Below, in pieces: positions 1 through 7,917 of a stretch of DNA of 10,361 nucleotides. The stretch lies in NCBI GenBank assembly GCA_007116095.1, contig SKJD01000036.1:1-10361 (forward strand), written 5' to 3'. Numbering within the stretch: position 1 is the first letter of the stretch; each line of letters opens with the position of its first letter. Below the pieces are notes generated by a model, which saw only the letters and a program-made list of their open reading frames with translations, had not been told where the DNA came from and did no database searches. Origin of the DNA: Candidatus Hydrogenedentota bacterium (GTDB taxonomy: Bacteria; Hydrogenedentota; Hydrogenedentia; Hydrogenedentales; SCBR16-9). The translations under genes were made by a program, and so were the position numbers.

Positions 1-100
1 GCGCAGGCATGACGATTGGGCGATTCTGAGGTGGTTTATGGAAAAATTGCAGATTTTTTCACTAATAGACTTTACCTTCTAAGCAAAATAGGAATATGAA

Positions 101-135
101 CAAAAAAAAACCGCCCCACGTATTGCTGTTGCGGT
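101..135 (-). terminator. Possible second intrinsic terminator downstream of the small-gene cluster
   Basis: Read on the minus strand, a short inverted repeat (ACCGC at 135-131 with GCGGT at 114-110) is followed at once by a run of nine T (plus-strand A at 102-110). The stem is only 5 bp with a large loop, so the hairpin is weak. The long T tract and the position 50-100 nt beyond the first terminator suggest a back-up terminator for the same transcript. It could also belong to a gene outside the window. Confidence 0.4.
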
Positions 136-153
136 AATAGCAGAACGGCGCCC

Positions 154-197
154 AATAAAAACAGGCGCCGGCCTCAGGATATGAAGCGGGCGCCTGT
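154..197 (-). terminator. Intrinsic terminator of the small-gene cluster
   Basis: On the minus strand, ACAGGCGCC (197-189) pairs perfectly with GGCGCCTGT (169-161) to form a 9-bp GC-rich stem. It is followed by TTTTATT (160-154). It starts 31 nt after the stop codon of the last small gene (229). This is the layout of a Rho-independent terminator, and it supports the small genes being transcribed leftward as one unit. Confidence 0.8.
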
Positions 198-228
198 GTA
201 TTGTGTAGCGGCAAAGGCAGCGGTGGAA

Positions 229-378
229 TCAGCCGCCGTTTTCCGGATTTTGCGGGTCTTTGTTTTCCAGGAAGGGCATCAGCACCTGGAAGAGGTTGAT
301 GGCGAATTGCAGTTTCACTTCAATGGGCCAGCTTTGGGCGCGGACCGGAGCCTTGGAAATCAATTTGAGTCGTGACAT
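229..378 (-). CDS. Small protein, 49 aa, third member of a tandem paralogous trio
   Basis: No known family is recognised. The ATG at 378 has an AAGGA Shine-Dalgarno site 5 nt upstream (388-384), and the frame ends with TGA at 229-231. Residues 3-16 read RLKLISKAPVRAQS, matching the two upstream small genes position for position: Leu4, Lys5, Ile7, Ser8, Lys9, Pro11, Ala14 and Gln15. A hydrophobic or amphipathic stretch follows at about 22-37 (KLQFAINLFQVLMPFL), then a polar tail ending in Asn-Gly-Gly. There is no signal peptide and no cysteine. It is the last gene before a strong terminator and is 99 nt downstream of the preceding paralogue. A conserved N-terminus with a divergent C-terminal half resembles a peptide precursor, but a small membrane-associated or regulatory protein is equally possible. 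That it is a real gene is well supported; its function is unknown. Confidence 0.72.
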   Translation of the reverse strand: MSRLKLISKAPVRAQSWPIEVKLQFAINLFQVLMPFLENKDPQNPENGG

Positions 379-477
379 GGTGTTCCTTGTTGAGATTGGG
401 TGTGCGGCAGGCGCTTGGTCAAAATCAGCATTTCCCCGTATTTACCCCATTCAAATTCGGTTGGATGCCGGCGGCAC

Positions 478-639
478 TCACCCCCCGCCGTTGGTGTCTT
501 TCATATTAATGAGCGGCAAGGCGAAGGCAGTGAGGTATTCCAGGGTGAAACACAGTTTGGCCTGAAAATCACTCTGAATGTCGGTACAGATGCTCTGCGC
601 CTTGTCAGGCGTTTTAGTAATGGACTTCAAATGATGCAT
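478..639 (-). CDS. Small protein, 53 aa, second member of a tandem paralogous trio
   Basis: No known family is recognised. I chose the ATG at 639 over a more upstream in-frame ATG (762) because GGAG lies exactly 8 nt before it (651-648) and because the shared motif then starts at the same residue as in the paralogues. Residues 3-16 read HLKSITKTPDKAQS, with Leu4, Lys5, Ile7, Thr8, Lys9, Pro11, Ala14 and Gln15 aligned without gaps. Residues about 28-45 are hydrophobic (KLCFTLEYLTAFALPLIN). The C-terminus is Asp-Thr-Asn-Gly-Gly-Gly. It has two cysteines (18 and 30), absent from its paralogues. It lies 109 nt after the 46-aa gene and 99 nt before the 49-aa gene on the same strand, probably in one transcript. 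The function is unknown; a secreted or modified peptide precursor is one hypothesis. Confidence 0.7.
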   Translation of the reverse strand: MHHLKSITKTPDKAQSICTDIQSDFQAKLCFTLEYLTAFALPLINMKDTNGGG

Positions 640-748
640 GGTTATAACTCCACTAAAATGCGATTGTTGTCTGGCGCTCCCAGTGCAACCAGGCGTGCCG
701 CCACATAAGCAGCGATCTCCCCGATGCTTCAATGGCCTGCGCCCAGGG

Positions 749-889
749 TTATTGTGATCCACCCGCCTCTTTGGCCACCAGTGCTGATCCGATGACAGTC
801 AGCAGGTTGGCGATGACGGTCAGAATCTGTCCGATGGATGCGTTTTGCGCATGCATTGGGCGCTGTGAGATGGTCTGGATGTGCTTCAA
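749..889 (-). CDS. Small protein, 46 aa, first member of a tandem paralogous trio, TTG start
   Basis: No known family is recognised. The start is inferred to be TTG at 889, preceded by GGAG with an 8-nt spacer (901-898), the same spacing as the next gene. With this start, residues 3-16 read HIQTISQRPMHAQN, aligning ungapped with both paralogues: Ile4, Gln5, Ile7, Ser8, Gln9, Pro11, Ala14, Gln15. Starting at the internal ATG (856) would cut off most of the motif. Residues 18-39 form the most hydrophobic core of the three (SIGQILTVIANLLTVIGSAL), long enough for a short membrane helix. The tail is Lys-Glu-Ala-Gly-Gly-Ser-Gln. A longer overlapping minus-strand frame (729-920) is Arg/His-rich, lacks the motif and is taken as a shadow. 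The gene heads the trio. The function is unknown. Confidence 0.62.
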   Translation of the reverse strand: MKHIQTISQRPMHAQNASIGQILTVIANLLTVIGSALVAKEAGGSQ

Positions 890-1131
890 TGTAACTTCTC
901 CGTTTCATTAACGGCGCCAAGGCCGATTGTTACGCGTTTCCTGTTGAGAAAAAAACGAAAGGATATTACCTTCAGTGTACCATACGTACTTTAACGCTTA
1001 ACAATTCTACTGGAGAGCCTGTCCTTCATTACACGTCCTCAGGCGCCGATGCTCAAAACGCCCCATACAGAACTGTTATCAGGTTTGAATTGAAAAAGTT
1101 CCCTTACCGGCCAAATTTATCTGATCGCGGC
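890..1131. other. Intergenic region between the gltD terminator and the small genes
   Basis: No plausible gene longer than a dozen codons is seen here on either strand. It is AT-richer than the flanking genes. It contains the weak promoter described separately. A 12-codon minus-strand frame starting at about 1032 is too short to support. With the terminator just to the right, the small genes probably form their own transcription unit, separate from gltBD. Confidence 0.5.
974..1004 (-). promoter_or_regulatory. Weak sigma70-like promoter candidate for the small genes
   Basis: On the minus strand, TTGTTA (1004-999) is followed after 19 nt by TACACT (979-974). A TGG just before TACACT resembles an extended -10. 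The 19-nt spacer is longer than ideal, so support is moderate. Initiation here would give a leader of about 80 nt before the TTG start at 889. The -10 overlaps the core ACGTATGGTAC (987-977), related to a motif at the gltB and parA promoters. Confidence 0.33.
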
Positions 1132-1174
1132 AAATAAACTGGGCCGGGACTTCACCTGGAATACCCGGCCCAGT
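1132..1174 (-). terminator. Intrinsic terminator of gltBD
   Basis: On the minus strand, ACTGGGCCGGG (1174-1164) and CCCGGCCCAGT (1148-1138) form a perfect 11-bp GC-rich stem with a 15-nt loop. It is followed by TTATTT (1137-1132). It lies 34 nt beyond the gltD stop codon. There is no T tract in the plus direction, so it acts for the leftward operon only. Confidence 0.85.
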
Positions 1175-1207
1175 AACAGGTTTATCTGGAGTATTTAATT
1201 CTTGAGC

Positions 1208-2746
1208 TTACGCCGGCACCTGTTCCCGGCGCGCGTCGGCCGCAATCTCCGGCGTTTCTCGCAGGCTATACCCATAATCGTCGCGGCAGGGCAGTTCCGA
1301 GCTGCCCATGAGATAGCTGTCGACGGCATGGGCGGCTTCGCGCCCCTCGGCGATGGCCCAGACCACGAGGGACTGCCCACGGCGGGCGTCACCCGCGACA
1401 AAGATGCCTGGCCGCGAGGACATGTAGTTGTTGTCCGCCTTGATGGCTTGGCCAAATCGGTTCTTTTCCCACTCCAGGCCCAACTGATCGACAAAGCTTT
1501 CGGCCTCCGGCTGGGTAAAGCCCATCGCCAGCAAGACCAGCTCGGCGGGAATCCGCTCTTCCGAACCGGGAATCTCCTCCATCTTGCGACGTCCGTTTTC
1601 ATCCGGTTCGCCCCAGGCGATGCGCACGGTGTGTAAGGCGGCGACATGGCCGGCGCCGTCGTCTTCGAAGCGCTTGGTCAGGATGCTGTACTCACGCTTG
1701 CCGCCTTCCTTGTGGCTGGAGGAGGTGCGCAACACCATGGACCACTGCGGCCAAGGATTGTCCGGGTGGCGATCTAGCGGCGGCTTGGGCATCAGCTCCA
1801 GGTTAAGCAATGACTTGCAGCCCTGGCGAAGACTCGTACCGATGCAGTCCGAGCCGGTATCGCCGCCGCCAATGACCACGACGTTCTTCCCCTTGGCGAG
1901 GATTTCCCGCTTCTCCACCGACTTATCCAGCACTCGCCGGGTCTGTTGCGGCAAGAAGTCCATGGCGAGTTCGATGCCTTTCAGGTCAGAGCCTTCCACG
2001 TTCATGCCGTCGAAGGTGCGCGCCTTAGTCGAACCGATGGTGATGACGGTGGCGTCGTATTGCTCCAGCTCGGCGATGGGCACATTGACGCCCACCTCGG
2101 CGTTACAGCGAAAAGTCACGCCTTCGGCCTCCAATTGGGCAATCCTGCGACGCACGACACCCTTTTCCAGCTTGAAGGCCGGAATGCCGTAGAGGAGCAG
2201 GCCGCCAGGTTCGTCGTCCCGTTCGTATACCGTCACCAAATGACCGGCGCGATTCAACTGCTGGGCCGCAGCCAGGCCCGCCGGTCCCGAACCCACGATG
2301 GCGATCGTCTTTCCGGTGCGCTTTTTCGGGACTTCGGGCTGAATCCAGCCGGCGTCCCAGCCCCGCTCGGCGATCTCCTTCTCGATCAGCTCGATGGTCA
2401 CCGGCGGCTCGTTGATACCGAGCACACAGGAGGTCTCACAGGGTGCGGGACAGACCCGCCCCGTGAATTCCGGAAAGTTGTTGGTCGCGTGCAGGACTTC
2501 CAACGCTTCTTCCCAGTCCTGGTCCTTTACATGCTCGTTGAAATCCGGAATCATGTTGCCCAACGGACAGCCGCTGTGGCAAAAGGGAATCCCGCAATTC
2601 ATGCAGCGGTAGGCCTGCTGTCGCAGCTTCGCTTCCGGCATCTTTTTGGTGAATTCCTGGTAGTGCTGGATGCGTTCTTCCACGGGCGCTTCTTCATAGA
2701 GCTCCCGATTGTAGGTCATGAATCCTTGGGCTTTGTCAGGCAACAT
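1208..2746 (-). CDS. gltD: Glutamate synthase (NADPH) small subunit GltD, 512 aa
   Basis: This is the beta subunit of glutamate synthase. It oxidises NADPH on FAD and passes electrons through [4Fe-4S] clusters to the FMN and 3Fe-4S centre of GltB in the cytoplasm. The N-terminal Fe-S domain has Cys48, Cys51, Cys56 and Cys60 ([19 protein letters not shown]) and a second group at Cys99, Cys103 and Cys107. The FAD dinucleotide fold is at 150-157 (IVGSGPAG) with PGG at 180-182. The NADPH-binding fold is at 292-300 (IGGGDTGSD). The C-terminal FAD signature [20 protein letters not shown] is at 449-468. The start is fixed by AGGAGG 6 nt before the ATG (2758-2753), inside the end of gltB. The 11-nt overlap with gltB implies translational coupling and matched subunit amounts. 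At 512 residues it is longer than the usual 470-490, because of a polar C-terminal tail after about residue 480. The Fe-S ligands and cofactor motifs look intact. Confidence 0.97.
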   Translation of the reverse strand: MLPDKAQGFMTYNRELYEEAPVEERIQHYQEFTKKMPEAKLRQQAYRCMNCGIPFCHSGCPLGNMIPDFNEHVKDQDWEEALEVLHATNNFPEFTGRVCPAPCETSCVLGINEPPVTIELIEKEIAERGWDAGWIQPEVPKKRTGKTIAIVGSGPAGLAAAQQLNRAGHLVTVYERDDEPGGLLLYGIPAFKLEKGVVRRRIAQLEAEGVTFRCNAEVGVNVPIAELEQYDATVITIGSTKARTFDGMNVEGSDLKGIELAMDFLPQQTRRVLDKSVEKREILAKGKNVVVIGGGDTGSDCIGTSLRQGCKSLLNLELMPKPPLDRHPDNPWPQWSMVLRTSSSHKEGGKREYSILTKRFEDDGAGHVAALHTVRIAWGEPDENGRRKMEEIPGSEERIPAELVLLAMGFTQPEAESFVDQLGLEWEKNRFGQAIKADNNYMSSRPGIFVAGDARRGQSLVVWAIAEGREAAHAVDSYLMGSSELPCRDDYGYSLRETPEIAADARREQVPA

Positions 2747-5700
2747 GGGTCACCTCCTCTTTCTGCTGGGCCAGGGCTTCCTGGGTCTTGAGTACACGGG
2801 CGAAATCACGGGGCATCACCCGCACGAAATGCGGCAGTTCCGCTTCCCAGTTGTCCAGGATGCGCTGCGCCACCGTGCTGCCAGTGTACGCGACATGATT
2901 TTCGAGCATCGAGCGCAGCTCCGGGATGCTCTTCTCGTGCAATGGTTTCAAGTCGACATTGCCGGGGTTTAAGCGCACCGACAATTGCTTGTCGGGGTCA
3001 TAGACAAAGGCGATGCCGCCGCTCATACCCGCGGCGACGTTGCGACCGGCCTTCCCGAGAATGACCGCGCGACCACCGGTCATATACTCGCAGGCATGGT
3101 CACCAACGCCTTCCACGACGGCCCAGGCGCCGCTGTTCCGCACGCAGAAGCGCTCCCCGGCGATACCCCGGAAGTAGGCCTGGCCCGCCGTCGCGCCATA
3201 GAGGGCGACATTGCCGATAATAATGTTCTCCTCGGGCGTAATGGGGCAGTCTTTTGGCGGCTTGACGATAATCTTGCCGCCTGAGAGCCCCTTGCCAACG
3301 TAGTCATTCGATTCGCCCGTCAGGTTGAGCGTGACGCCTTGTATCACAAAGGCGCCAAAGCTTTGCCCGCCGCAACCGAAGCAGTCGATCCAGACCGTGT
3401 CCTCCGGCAGCGAGCCGGTGTACATCCCCAACTGGTGGCGTCGGGTCAGTTCGCTGGACAAAATCGTGCCCAGCGTCCGGTTCACATTGCGGATCGGCTG
3501 TTCGAAGCGGACTTTCTCCTTGCGCTCCAGGGCCGGGGCCGCCTTCCGCATCAGCTCATGGTCCAGGACGGCGTCAATGCCGTGGTCCTGGATCTTGCTT
3601 TGGTAAAGCGTCGCGCCTTCCCAGGGCTTGGCCTTGTACAGAATGCGGCTGAAGTCCAGGTGCTTCGCTTTCCAGTGCTCCGGCAACGGATCGAACTCCA
3701 GCATGTCGGAATGCCCAATCATCTCGTTCATCGTACGGAAGCCAAGACTGGCCATGATCTTTCGGCACTCCTCGGCCACGAAGAAGAAGTAGTTCACGAC
3801 ATGTTCCGGCTTGCCCGTGAACTTCTTGCGAAGTTCCGGGTCCTGCGTGGCGATGCCGACCGGACAGGTGTTCAGGTGGCACTTGCGCATCATGATACAA
3901 CCGCTGACAATCAGCGGGGCCGTGGCAAAGCCAAACTCGTCCGCACCCAGCAAAGCCCCTATGGCGACGTCGCGCCCAGTTTTCATCTGGCCGTCCACCT
4001 GCACCCGGATGCGGTCGCGCAAGTCATTCTCCACCAGTACCTGGTGCGTCTCGGCCAGCCCCAATTCCCAGGGCAGCCCGGCATACTTGATCGAGGTCAG
4101 GGGCGAGGCGCCCGTGCCGCCGTCGTGCCCACTGATCAGCACCAAATCCGCCTTGCCCTTCGACACGCCTGCGGCAATGGTGCCGACGCCGACTTCCGAG
4201 ACCAGCTTCACGGAGACCTTGCCGTGCACGTTGGCGTTCTTCAGGTCGTAGATGAGCTGGGCCAGGTCTTCAATCGAGTAAATGTCGTGGTGCGGCGGCG
4301 GCGAAATCAGTTCCACGCCCGGGGTCGAGTAGCGCACCTTGGCGATTTCCTCGAAGACCTTGTGGCCGGGCAACTGTCCGCCTTCGCCGGGCTTGGCGCC
4401 CTGCGCCATCTTGATCTGCAATTCGTCGGAGTTCACCAGGTACTCATTCGTTACGCCAAAGCGCCCCGAGGCCACCTGCTTGATCGCGCTGCGACGCAGG
4501 TCGCCATTGGGATCGGGCGTGAATCGCTTGGGGTCTTCCCCACCTTCACCCGTGTTGCTACGCCCGCCGATGCGGTTCATGGCAATGGCCAGGTTTTCGT
4601 GGGACTCCCGGCTTATAGAGCCGTAGGACATGGCCCCGGTACAGAATCGCTTCACAATCTCCAAAGCCGGCTCCACCTCTTCCAGCGGGATGGCATCGCC
4701 CTGCTTGAACTTGAGCAGGCCGCGCAAGGTCGCCAGCGAGCGGTTGCGGTCGTTGACCTCTGCGGCAAATTCATCGTAGGTCTCTGCCTTATTCCGGCTG
4801 GTGGCGTGTTGCAGTTTGGCCACCGATTCTGGATTCCACATGTGGTGCTCGCCCCGACGCCGCCAGCGATACTGCCCGCCCGGGTCCAGATGCGGCTTGC
4901 GCACTGCCTTCGGAGGGAACGCCACTTCGTGCCGCATGAAGGCCTCGCAGGCCACTTCGTAAATGCCGATACCACCGATGCGCGAGGCCGTACCAGTGAA
5001 ACAGCGATCCATGAGGGCATCGCTGAGGCCGACCGCCTCAAAAATCTGTGCGCAACGGTAGCTATGCTGCGTGGAGATGCCGATCTTCGACATGACCTTC
5101 AGCAGGCCCTTTTCCAGGCCTTTCAGGTAATTCTTGATCGCCTGACCGGACTTATCTTCGACCAGGACTTCTTCTTCCACCAACTGCTGAATGCTCTCGA
5201 AAGCCAGGTAGGGGTTGACTGCCCCGGCGCCATAGCCGGTCAGCAGGGCCATGTGCATGACCTCACGCGCGTCGCCGGCTTCGATAATCAGGCCGCACTC
5301 CGAACGCTTGTGTGCGTTCACGAGGTGCTCATGCACGGCCCCGGTCGCCAGCAGGCTGGGAATGGCGATATGCTCTTTGTCCAGCCCGCGATCGGAAAGA
5401 ATCAGCATCGAAATACCGCGGTCCACAGCGGCCTCGGCTTCCTGGCAAATACGGTCCAGGGCGCGTTCCATGCCTTCCGGACCTTCCGAAGCGGGGTAGC
5501 ACAACGACACGGTGTCCGGCTTGAACCAGGGTTCCTCCAGGCCACGGATGTAGGCCAATTGCTCGTTGGTGATAATCGGCGACTTCAGGTGCAGTTGGCG
5601 GCAATCCTCGGGGTCCTCGCCCAGCAGGTTGCCCTCACGCCCGATGGTCGTCTCCAGCGACATCACGATGTCCTCGCGAATCGGGTCAATCGGCGGGTTC

Positions 5701-7289
5701 GTCACCTGGGCAAAGAGCTGCTTAAAGTAGCTAAAGAGCAACTGCGGGCGCGGGGAAAGCACGGCCAGGGCCGCGTCGTTCCCCATGCTCCCGGTCGGTT
5801 CGACGCCTTTCTCGCACATGGGTGCGAGAATAATCTCCAGGTCCTCGCGGGTATAACCGAAAGCCTGCTGTTGGCGGATGAGGTCGACCTGCTCCCGGGC
5901 TGCCGACGCCTTCGGCGCTTCCAGCTTCCAGTCCGAAGGCAAGGTTACACGGTTGTCCTTCAGCCACTTGCGGTAGGGCTGGCGCTTTGCAAAATTCTCC
6001 TTGATCTCCTGGTCTTCCACGATGCGCTGCTCTTCAATGTCCACGAGGAACATCCGGCCAGGCTCCAGCCGCCACTTCTTGACGACCGTATCCTGGGGGA
6101 TGTCCAGCACGCCGACTTCCGAAGCCATGAGCACCTGCTTGTCGCTGGTGACCCAGTACCGTGAGGGGCGCAGGCCGTTCCTGTCCAATACGCCGCCAAT
6201 TCGCCGACCATCGGTGAAGGCTATCGAAGCGGGACCGTCCCACGGTTCCATTTTGCAGGCGTGGTATTCGTAGAAGGCCTTCAGGTCATCCGGCATCGTC
6301 TCGTGCCCACTCCACGGCTCGGGAATCATCATCGCCATGGCGTGGTCCACCGTGCGCCCACCACGCACCAGCAGCTCGAAGGCGTTGTCGAAGATGGCCG
6401 AGTCACTGGCCATGGGCGTCAGGATCGGGGTCAGCTTGTTGACGTCCTCACCGAAGAGCGGACTCTGAAAGTGATGGTCCCGCGATCCCATCATGTTGAT
6501 GTTGCCGCGTAGGGTGTTGATCTCGCCGTTGTGCGCCAGATAGCGGAACGGCTGCGCCAGGGGCCAGACCGGCAAGGTGTTCGTGCTGTAGCGTTGGTGC
6601 ACCAGCGCCAGCGCGGTGTCCGCCAGGGGGTTGGCCAGGTCTTCGTAGTAGGCGTCGATGGCGTCCGGCAGCATCAGGCCCTTATACACGATCGTGCGGG
6701 CGGACATGCTCGGCACCGAGTACTGCTTCTTGTCCGGCAGATTCGACAGGCGAATGTCGTTGAACACAATCTTGCGAATAGCGTAGAGCTTGCGTTCGAA
6801 GGCGTCCGTGTCGAGTCCCGGGGCGGTCTTGATGAACACCTGCTTAATCACCGGCTCGGATTCTCGGGCCAACCAGCCAATCTTCTCGGAATTTCGTGGC
6901 ACATCCCGCCACCCAAGCAAGGTCTGCCCTTCGTCCGCGATGGTCTTGTTCATCAGGTTGATGCAATACTCGCGGGTATCGGCGTTCTGGGGCAGAAATA
7001 TCATGGCGACGCCGTATTCACCCGGCGCAGGCAGCTCAAAGCCCAACTTCTCCGCCTCCACCTGAAACAGGCGGTGCGGCATGTGAATCAGTATACCGCA
7101 GCCGTCGCCGGTCTCCGAGTCACAACCACAAGCGCCACGATGGGTGAGGTTCACCAGGATTTGCAGCCCTTTTGTGATAACATTGTGGTCCCTTTTACCG
7201 TCCACATTGACGAGGAAGCCAAAGCCACAGTTGTCATGCTCGGTCGATGGCTCGTATAGGCCATCCGGTGAAATTTCTCTGATAGACAC
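2736..7289 (-). CDS. gltB: Glutamate synthase large subunit GltB, 1517 aa
   Basis: This is the alpha subunit of glutamate synthase. It hydrolyses glutamine, channels the ammonia to 2-oxoglutarate and, with electrons from GltD, makes glutamate. The start is a GTG at 7289 with AAGGA 9 nt upstream (7303-7299). A 20-residue propeptide precedes Cys21 (EHDNCGFGF), which should become the N-terminal nucleophile of the class II glutaminase domain (about 21-435). Other glutaminase residues seen are HRG at 50-52 and HNGE at 253-256. The central domain spans about 470-780 (EPTGSMGND at 497-505). The FMN synthase domain spans about 820-1210, with PGEGGQLPG at 967-975 and [11 protein letters not shown] at 1053-1063. 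The 3Fe-4S ligands Cys1131, Cys1137 and Cys1142 are present. The glycine-rich beta-helix is at about 1265-1450. The length is normal and no break is seen. It is the first gene of gltBD. The N-terminal RGACGC and GDGCG (51-65) differ from the alanine-containing form common in proteobacteria. Confidence 0.98.
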   Translation of the reverse strand: MSIREISPDGLYEPSTEHDNCGFGFLVNVDGKRDHNVITKGLQILVNLTHRGACGCDSETGDGCGILIHMPHRLFQVEAEKLGFELPAPGEYGVAMIFLPQNADTREYCINLMNKTIADEGQTLLGWRDVPRNSEKIGWLARESEPVIKQVFIKTAPGLDTDAFERKLYAIRKIVFNDIRLSNLPDKKQYSVPSMSARTIVYKGLMLPDAIDAYYEDLANPLADTALALVHQRYSTNTLPVWPLAQPFRYLAHNGEINTLRGNINMMGSRDHHFQSPLFGEDVNKLTPILTPMASDSAIFDNAFELLVRGGRTVDHAMAMMIPEPWSGHETMPDDLKAFYEYHACKMEPWDGPASIAFTDGRRIGGVLDRNGLRPSRYWVTSDKQVLMASEVGVLDIPQDTVVKKWRLEPGRMFLVDIEEQRIVEDQEIKENFAKRQPYRKWLKDNRVTLPSDWKLEAPKASAAREQVDLIRQQQAFGYTREDLEIILAPMCEKGVEPTGSMGNDAALAVLSPRPQLLFSYFKQLFAQVTNPPIDPIREDIVMSLETTIGREGNLLGEDPEDCRQLHLKSPIITNEQLAYIRGLEEPWFKPDTVSLCYPASEGPEGMERALDRICQEAEAAVDRGISMLILSDRGLDKEHIAIPSLLATGAVHEHLVNAHKRSECGLIIEAGDAREVMHMALLTGYGAGAVNPYLAFESIQQLVEEEVLVEDKSGQAIKNYLKGLEKGLLKVMSKIGISTQHSYRCAQIFEAVGLSDALMDRCFTGTASRIGGIGIYEVACEAFMRHEVAFPPKAVRKPHLDPGGQYRWRRRGEHHMWNPESVAKLQHATSRNKAETYDEFAAEVNDRNRSLATLRGLLKFKQGDAIPLEEVEPALEIVKRFCTGAMSYGSISRESHENLAIAMNRIGGRSNTGEGGEDPKRFTPDPNGDLRRSAIKQVASGRFGVTNEYLVNSDELQIKMAQGAKPGEGGQLPGHKVFEEIAKVRYSTPGVELISPPPHHDIYSIEDLAQLIYDLKNANVHGKVSVKLVSEVGVGTIAAGVSKGKADLVLISGHDGGTGASPLTSIKYAGLPWELGLAETHQVLVENDLRDRIRVQVDGQMKTGRDVAIGALLGADEFGFATAPLIVSGCIMMRKCHLNTCPVGIATQDPELRKKFTGKPEHVVNYFFFVAEECRKIMASLGFRTMNEMIGHSDMLEFDPLPEHWKAKHLDFSRILYKAKPWEGATLYQSKIQDHGIDAVLDHELMRKAAPALERKEKVRFEQPIRNVNRTLGTILSSELTRRHQLGMYTGSLPEDTVWIDCFGCGGQSFGAFVIQGVTLNLTGESNDYVGKGLSGGKIIVKPPKDCPITPEENIIIGNVALYGATAGQAYFRGIAGERFCVRNSGAWAVVEGVGDHACEYMTGGRAVILGKAGRNVAAGMSGGIAFVYDPDKQLSVRLNPGNVDLKPLHEKSIPELRSMLENHVAYTGSTVAQRILDNWEAELPHFVRVMPRDFARVLKTQEALAQQKEEVTHVA
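2747..2758 (-). promoter_or_regulatory. Strong gltD ribosome binding site inside the end of gltB
   Basis: On the minus strand, AGGAGGTGA (2758-2750) is an essentially perfect anti-SD match, 6 nt (from AGGAGG) before the gltD ATG at 2746. The same bases encode Glu-Glu-Val-Thr near the GltB C-terminus. This decides the gltD start and points to translation coupled to that of gltB. Confidence 0.85.
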
Positions 7290-7506
7290 GGTGCAATTTC
7301 CTTACGGTTAGACCGGATTACTGATGCGCCCAGGGCAGCGCGATCCGGACTCTTGACAGGGGCGTTCCAAGTGTTCCCCACATTTCATTGCGTGCTGCGG
7401 TGATTCGCACAACCTGGCCATGGGTCGTTCAAATCTTTCGAAAATGGCCATTTCTACGGTTTGGTTGCGCAAATATACCCAAATGTCGCAAATCATTCCG
7501 AAACGT

Positions 7507-7535
7507 ATGATACAGCTTTTCATCCCAAAATGCAA
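7507..7535 (-). promoter_or_regulatory. Sigma70-like promoter for gltBD
   Basis: On the minus strand, TTGCAT (7535-7530), a 17-nt spacer and TATCAT (7512-7507) match four of six and five of six consensus bases. Transcription would start near 7500, leaving a leader of about 210 nt before the GTG at 7289. The -10 lies within CCGAAACGTATGATAC (plus strand 7498-7513), which recurs with one change at the parA promoter. Confidence 0.55.
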
Positions 7536-7816
7536 CAAAATAACATGAAGTACAATATAATACTGTCTACATTTGCCCAAGTGAACATAGTTAACCCAGG
7601 CTCGTTGCGCTCTATTCCACCCGTCAACAAATTACTTTCTACCAAAATGTATGATTAGGCCACAATTAATTGATGGCTGTTTCAGATTTTGAATGTAAGG
7701 CTTCCCTATGCGACGCCGATTTACAGGGTATTATCGGCCTGATGTGACGCCGCCTGTAGTCAATCTGGCACAATACGGGCCGGGGAATTGCGGCAAAGCA
7801 AGGCGGCGGGATGGAT

Positions 7817-7845
7817 TTGTCTTGTCGCTCCGCAGCGAATATACT
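7817..7845 (+). promoter_or_regulatory. Sigma70-like promoter for the DUF1569 gene
   Basis: TTGTCT (7817-7822), a 17-nt spacer and TATACT (7840-7845) make a good sigma70-like pair. Initiation near 7852 would give a leader of about 65 nt before the ATG at 7918. The position also argues against the longer start at 7708, which would lie upstream of this promoter. Confidence 0.48.
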
Positions 7846-7917
7846 GTTGGGAAGCAACGTTTTCAGGGAAGCAGCAGCACGCTGTCGGGCTGCGCGCAGT
7901 CGCTTGGGGAGGCAGCA

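Larger units (their letters stand above)
7290..7917. other. Divergent intergenic region between gltB and the DUF1569 gene
   Basis: This is 628 bp with no convincing gene. The in-frame leftward extension of the DUF1569 frame (from 7708) and a minus-strand frame at 7308-7580 have unconvincing composition and no good RBS. The stretch from about 7440 to 7680 is AT-rich, as expected for promoter DNA. It contains a leftward promoter (7507-7535) and a rightward one (7817-7845). The gltB leader would be about 210 nt and includes a small inverted repeat, TGGCCAT (7450-7444) with ATGGCCA (7422-7416). No known riboswitch class or sigma54 promoter was recognised. Confidence 0.55.

Noticed and set aside
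1..100. Possible gene end at the left edge
   Set aside because: No frame with an RBS or recognisable protein sequence; the stretch is AT-rich and noncoding in appearance.
544..552. GTGAAACAC as a parS half-site
   Set aside because: Only one half matches; the other half is unrelated, and it lies within a small coding frame.
994..1032. 12-codon minus-strand frame upstream of the small genes as a leader peptide
   Set aside because: Too short, only a weak RBS, and no attenuator structure or diagnostic codon run.
3339..6164. Long plus-strand open frame of 941 codons opposite gltB
   Set aside because: It is an antisense shadow of GltB, caused by high GC and codon bias. It has no family features, while the minus strand has a complete set of GltB motifs.
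7308..7580. Minus-strand 90-codon frame upstream of gltB
   Set aside because: No SD site, odd composition, and it covers the predicted gltB promoter and leader.
7771..7777. TGGCACA as a sigma54 -24 element
   Set aside because: The matching -12 TTGC/GC element is absent at the required spacing.
7708..7917. Longer start for the DUF1569 protein
   Set aside because: The extra 70 residues are not like the family, the RBS is at 7906-7912, and a good promoter lies inside this stretch.
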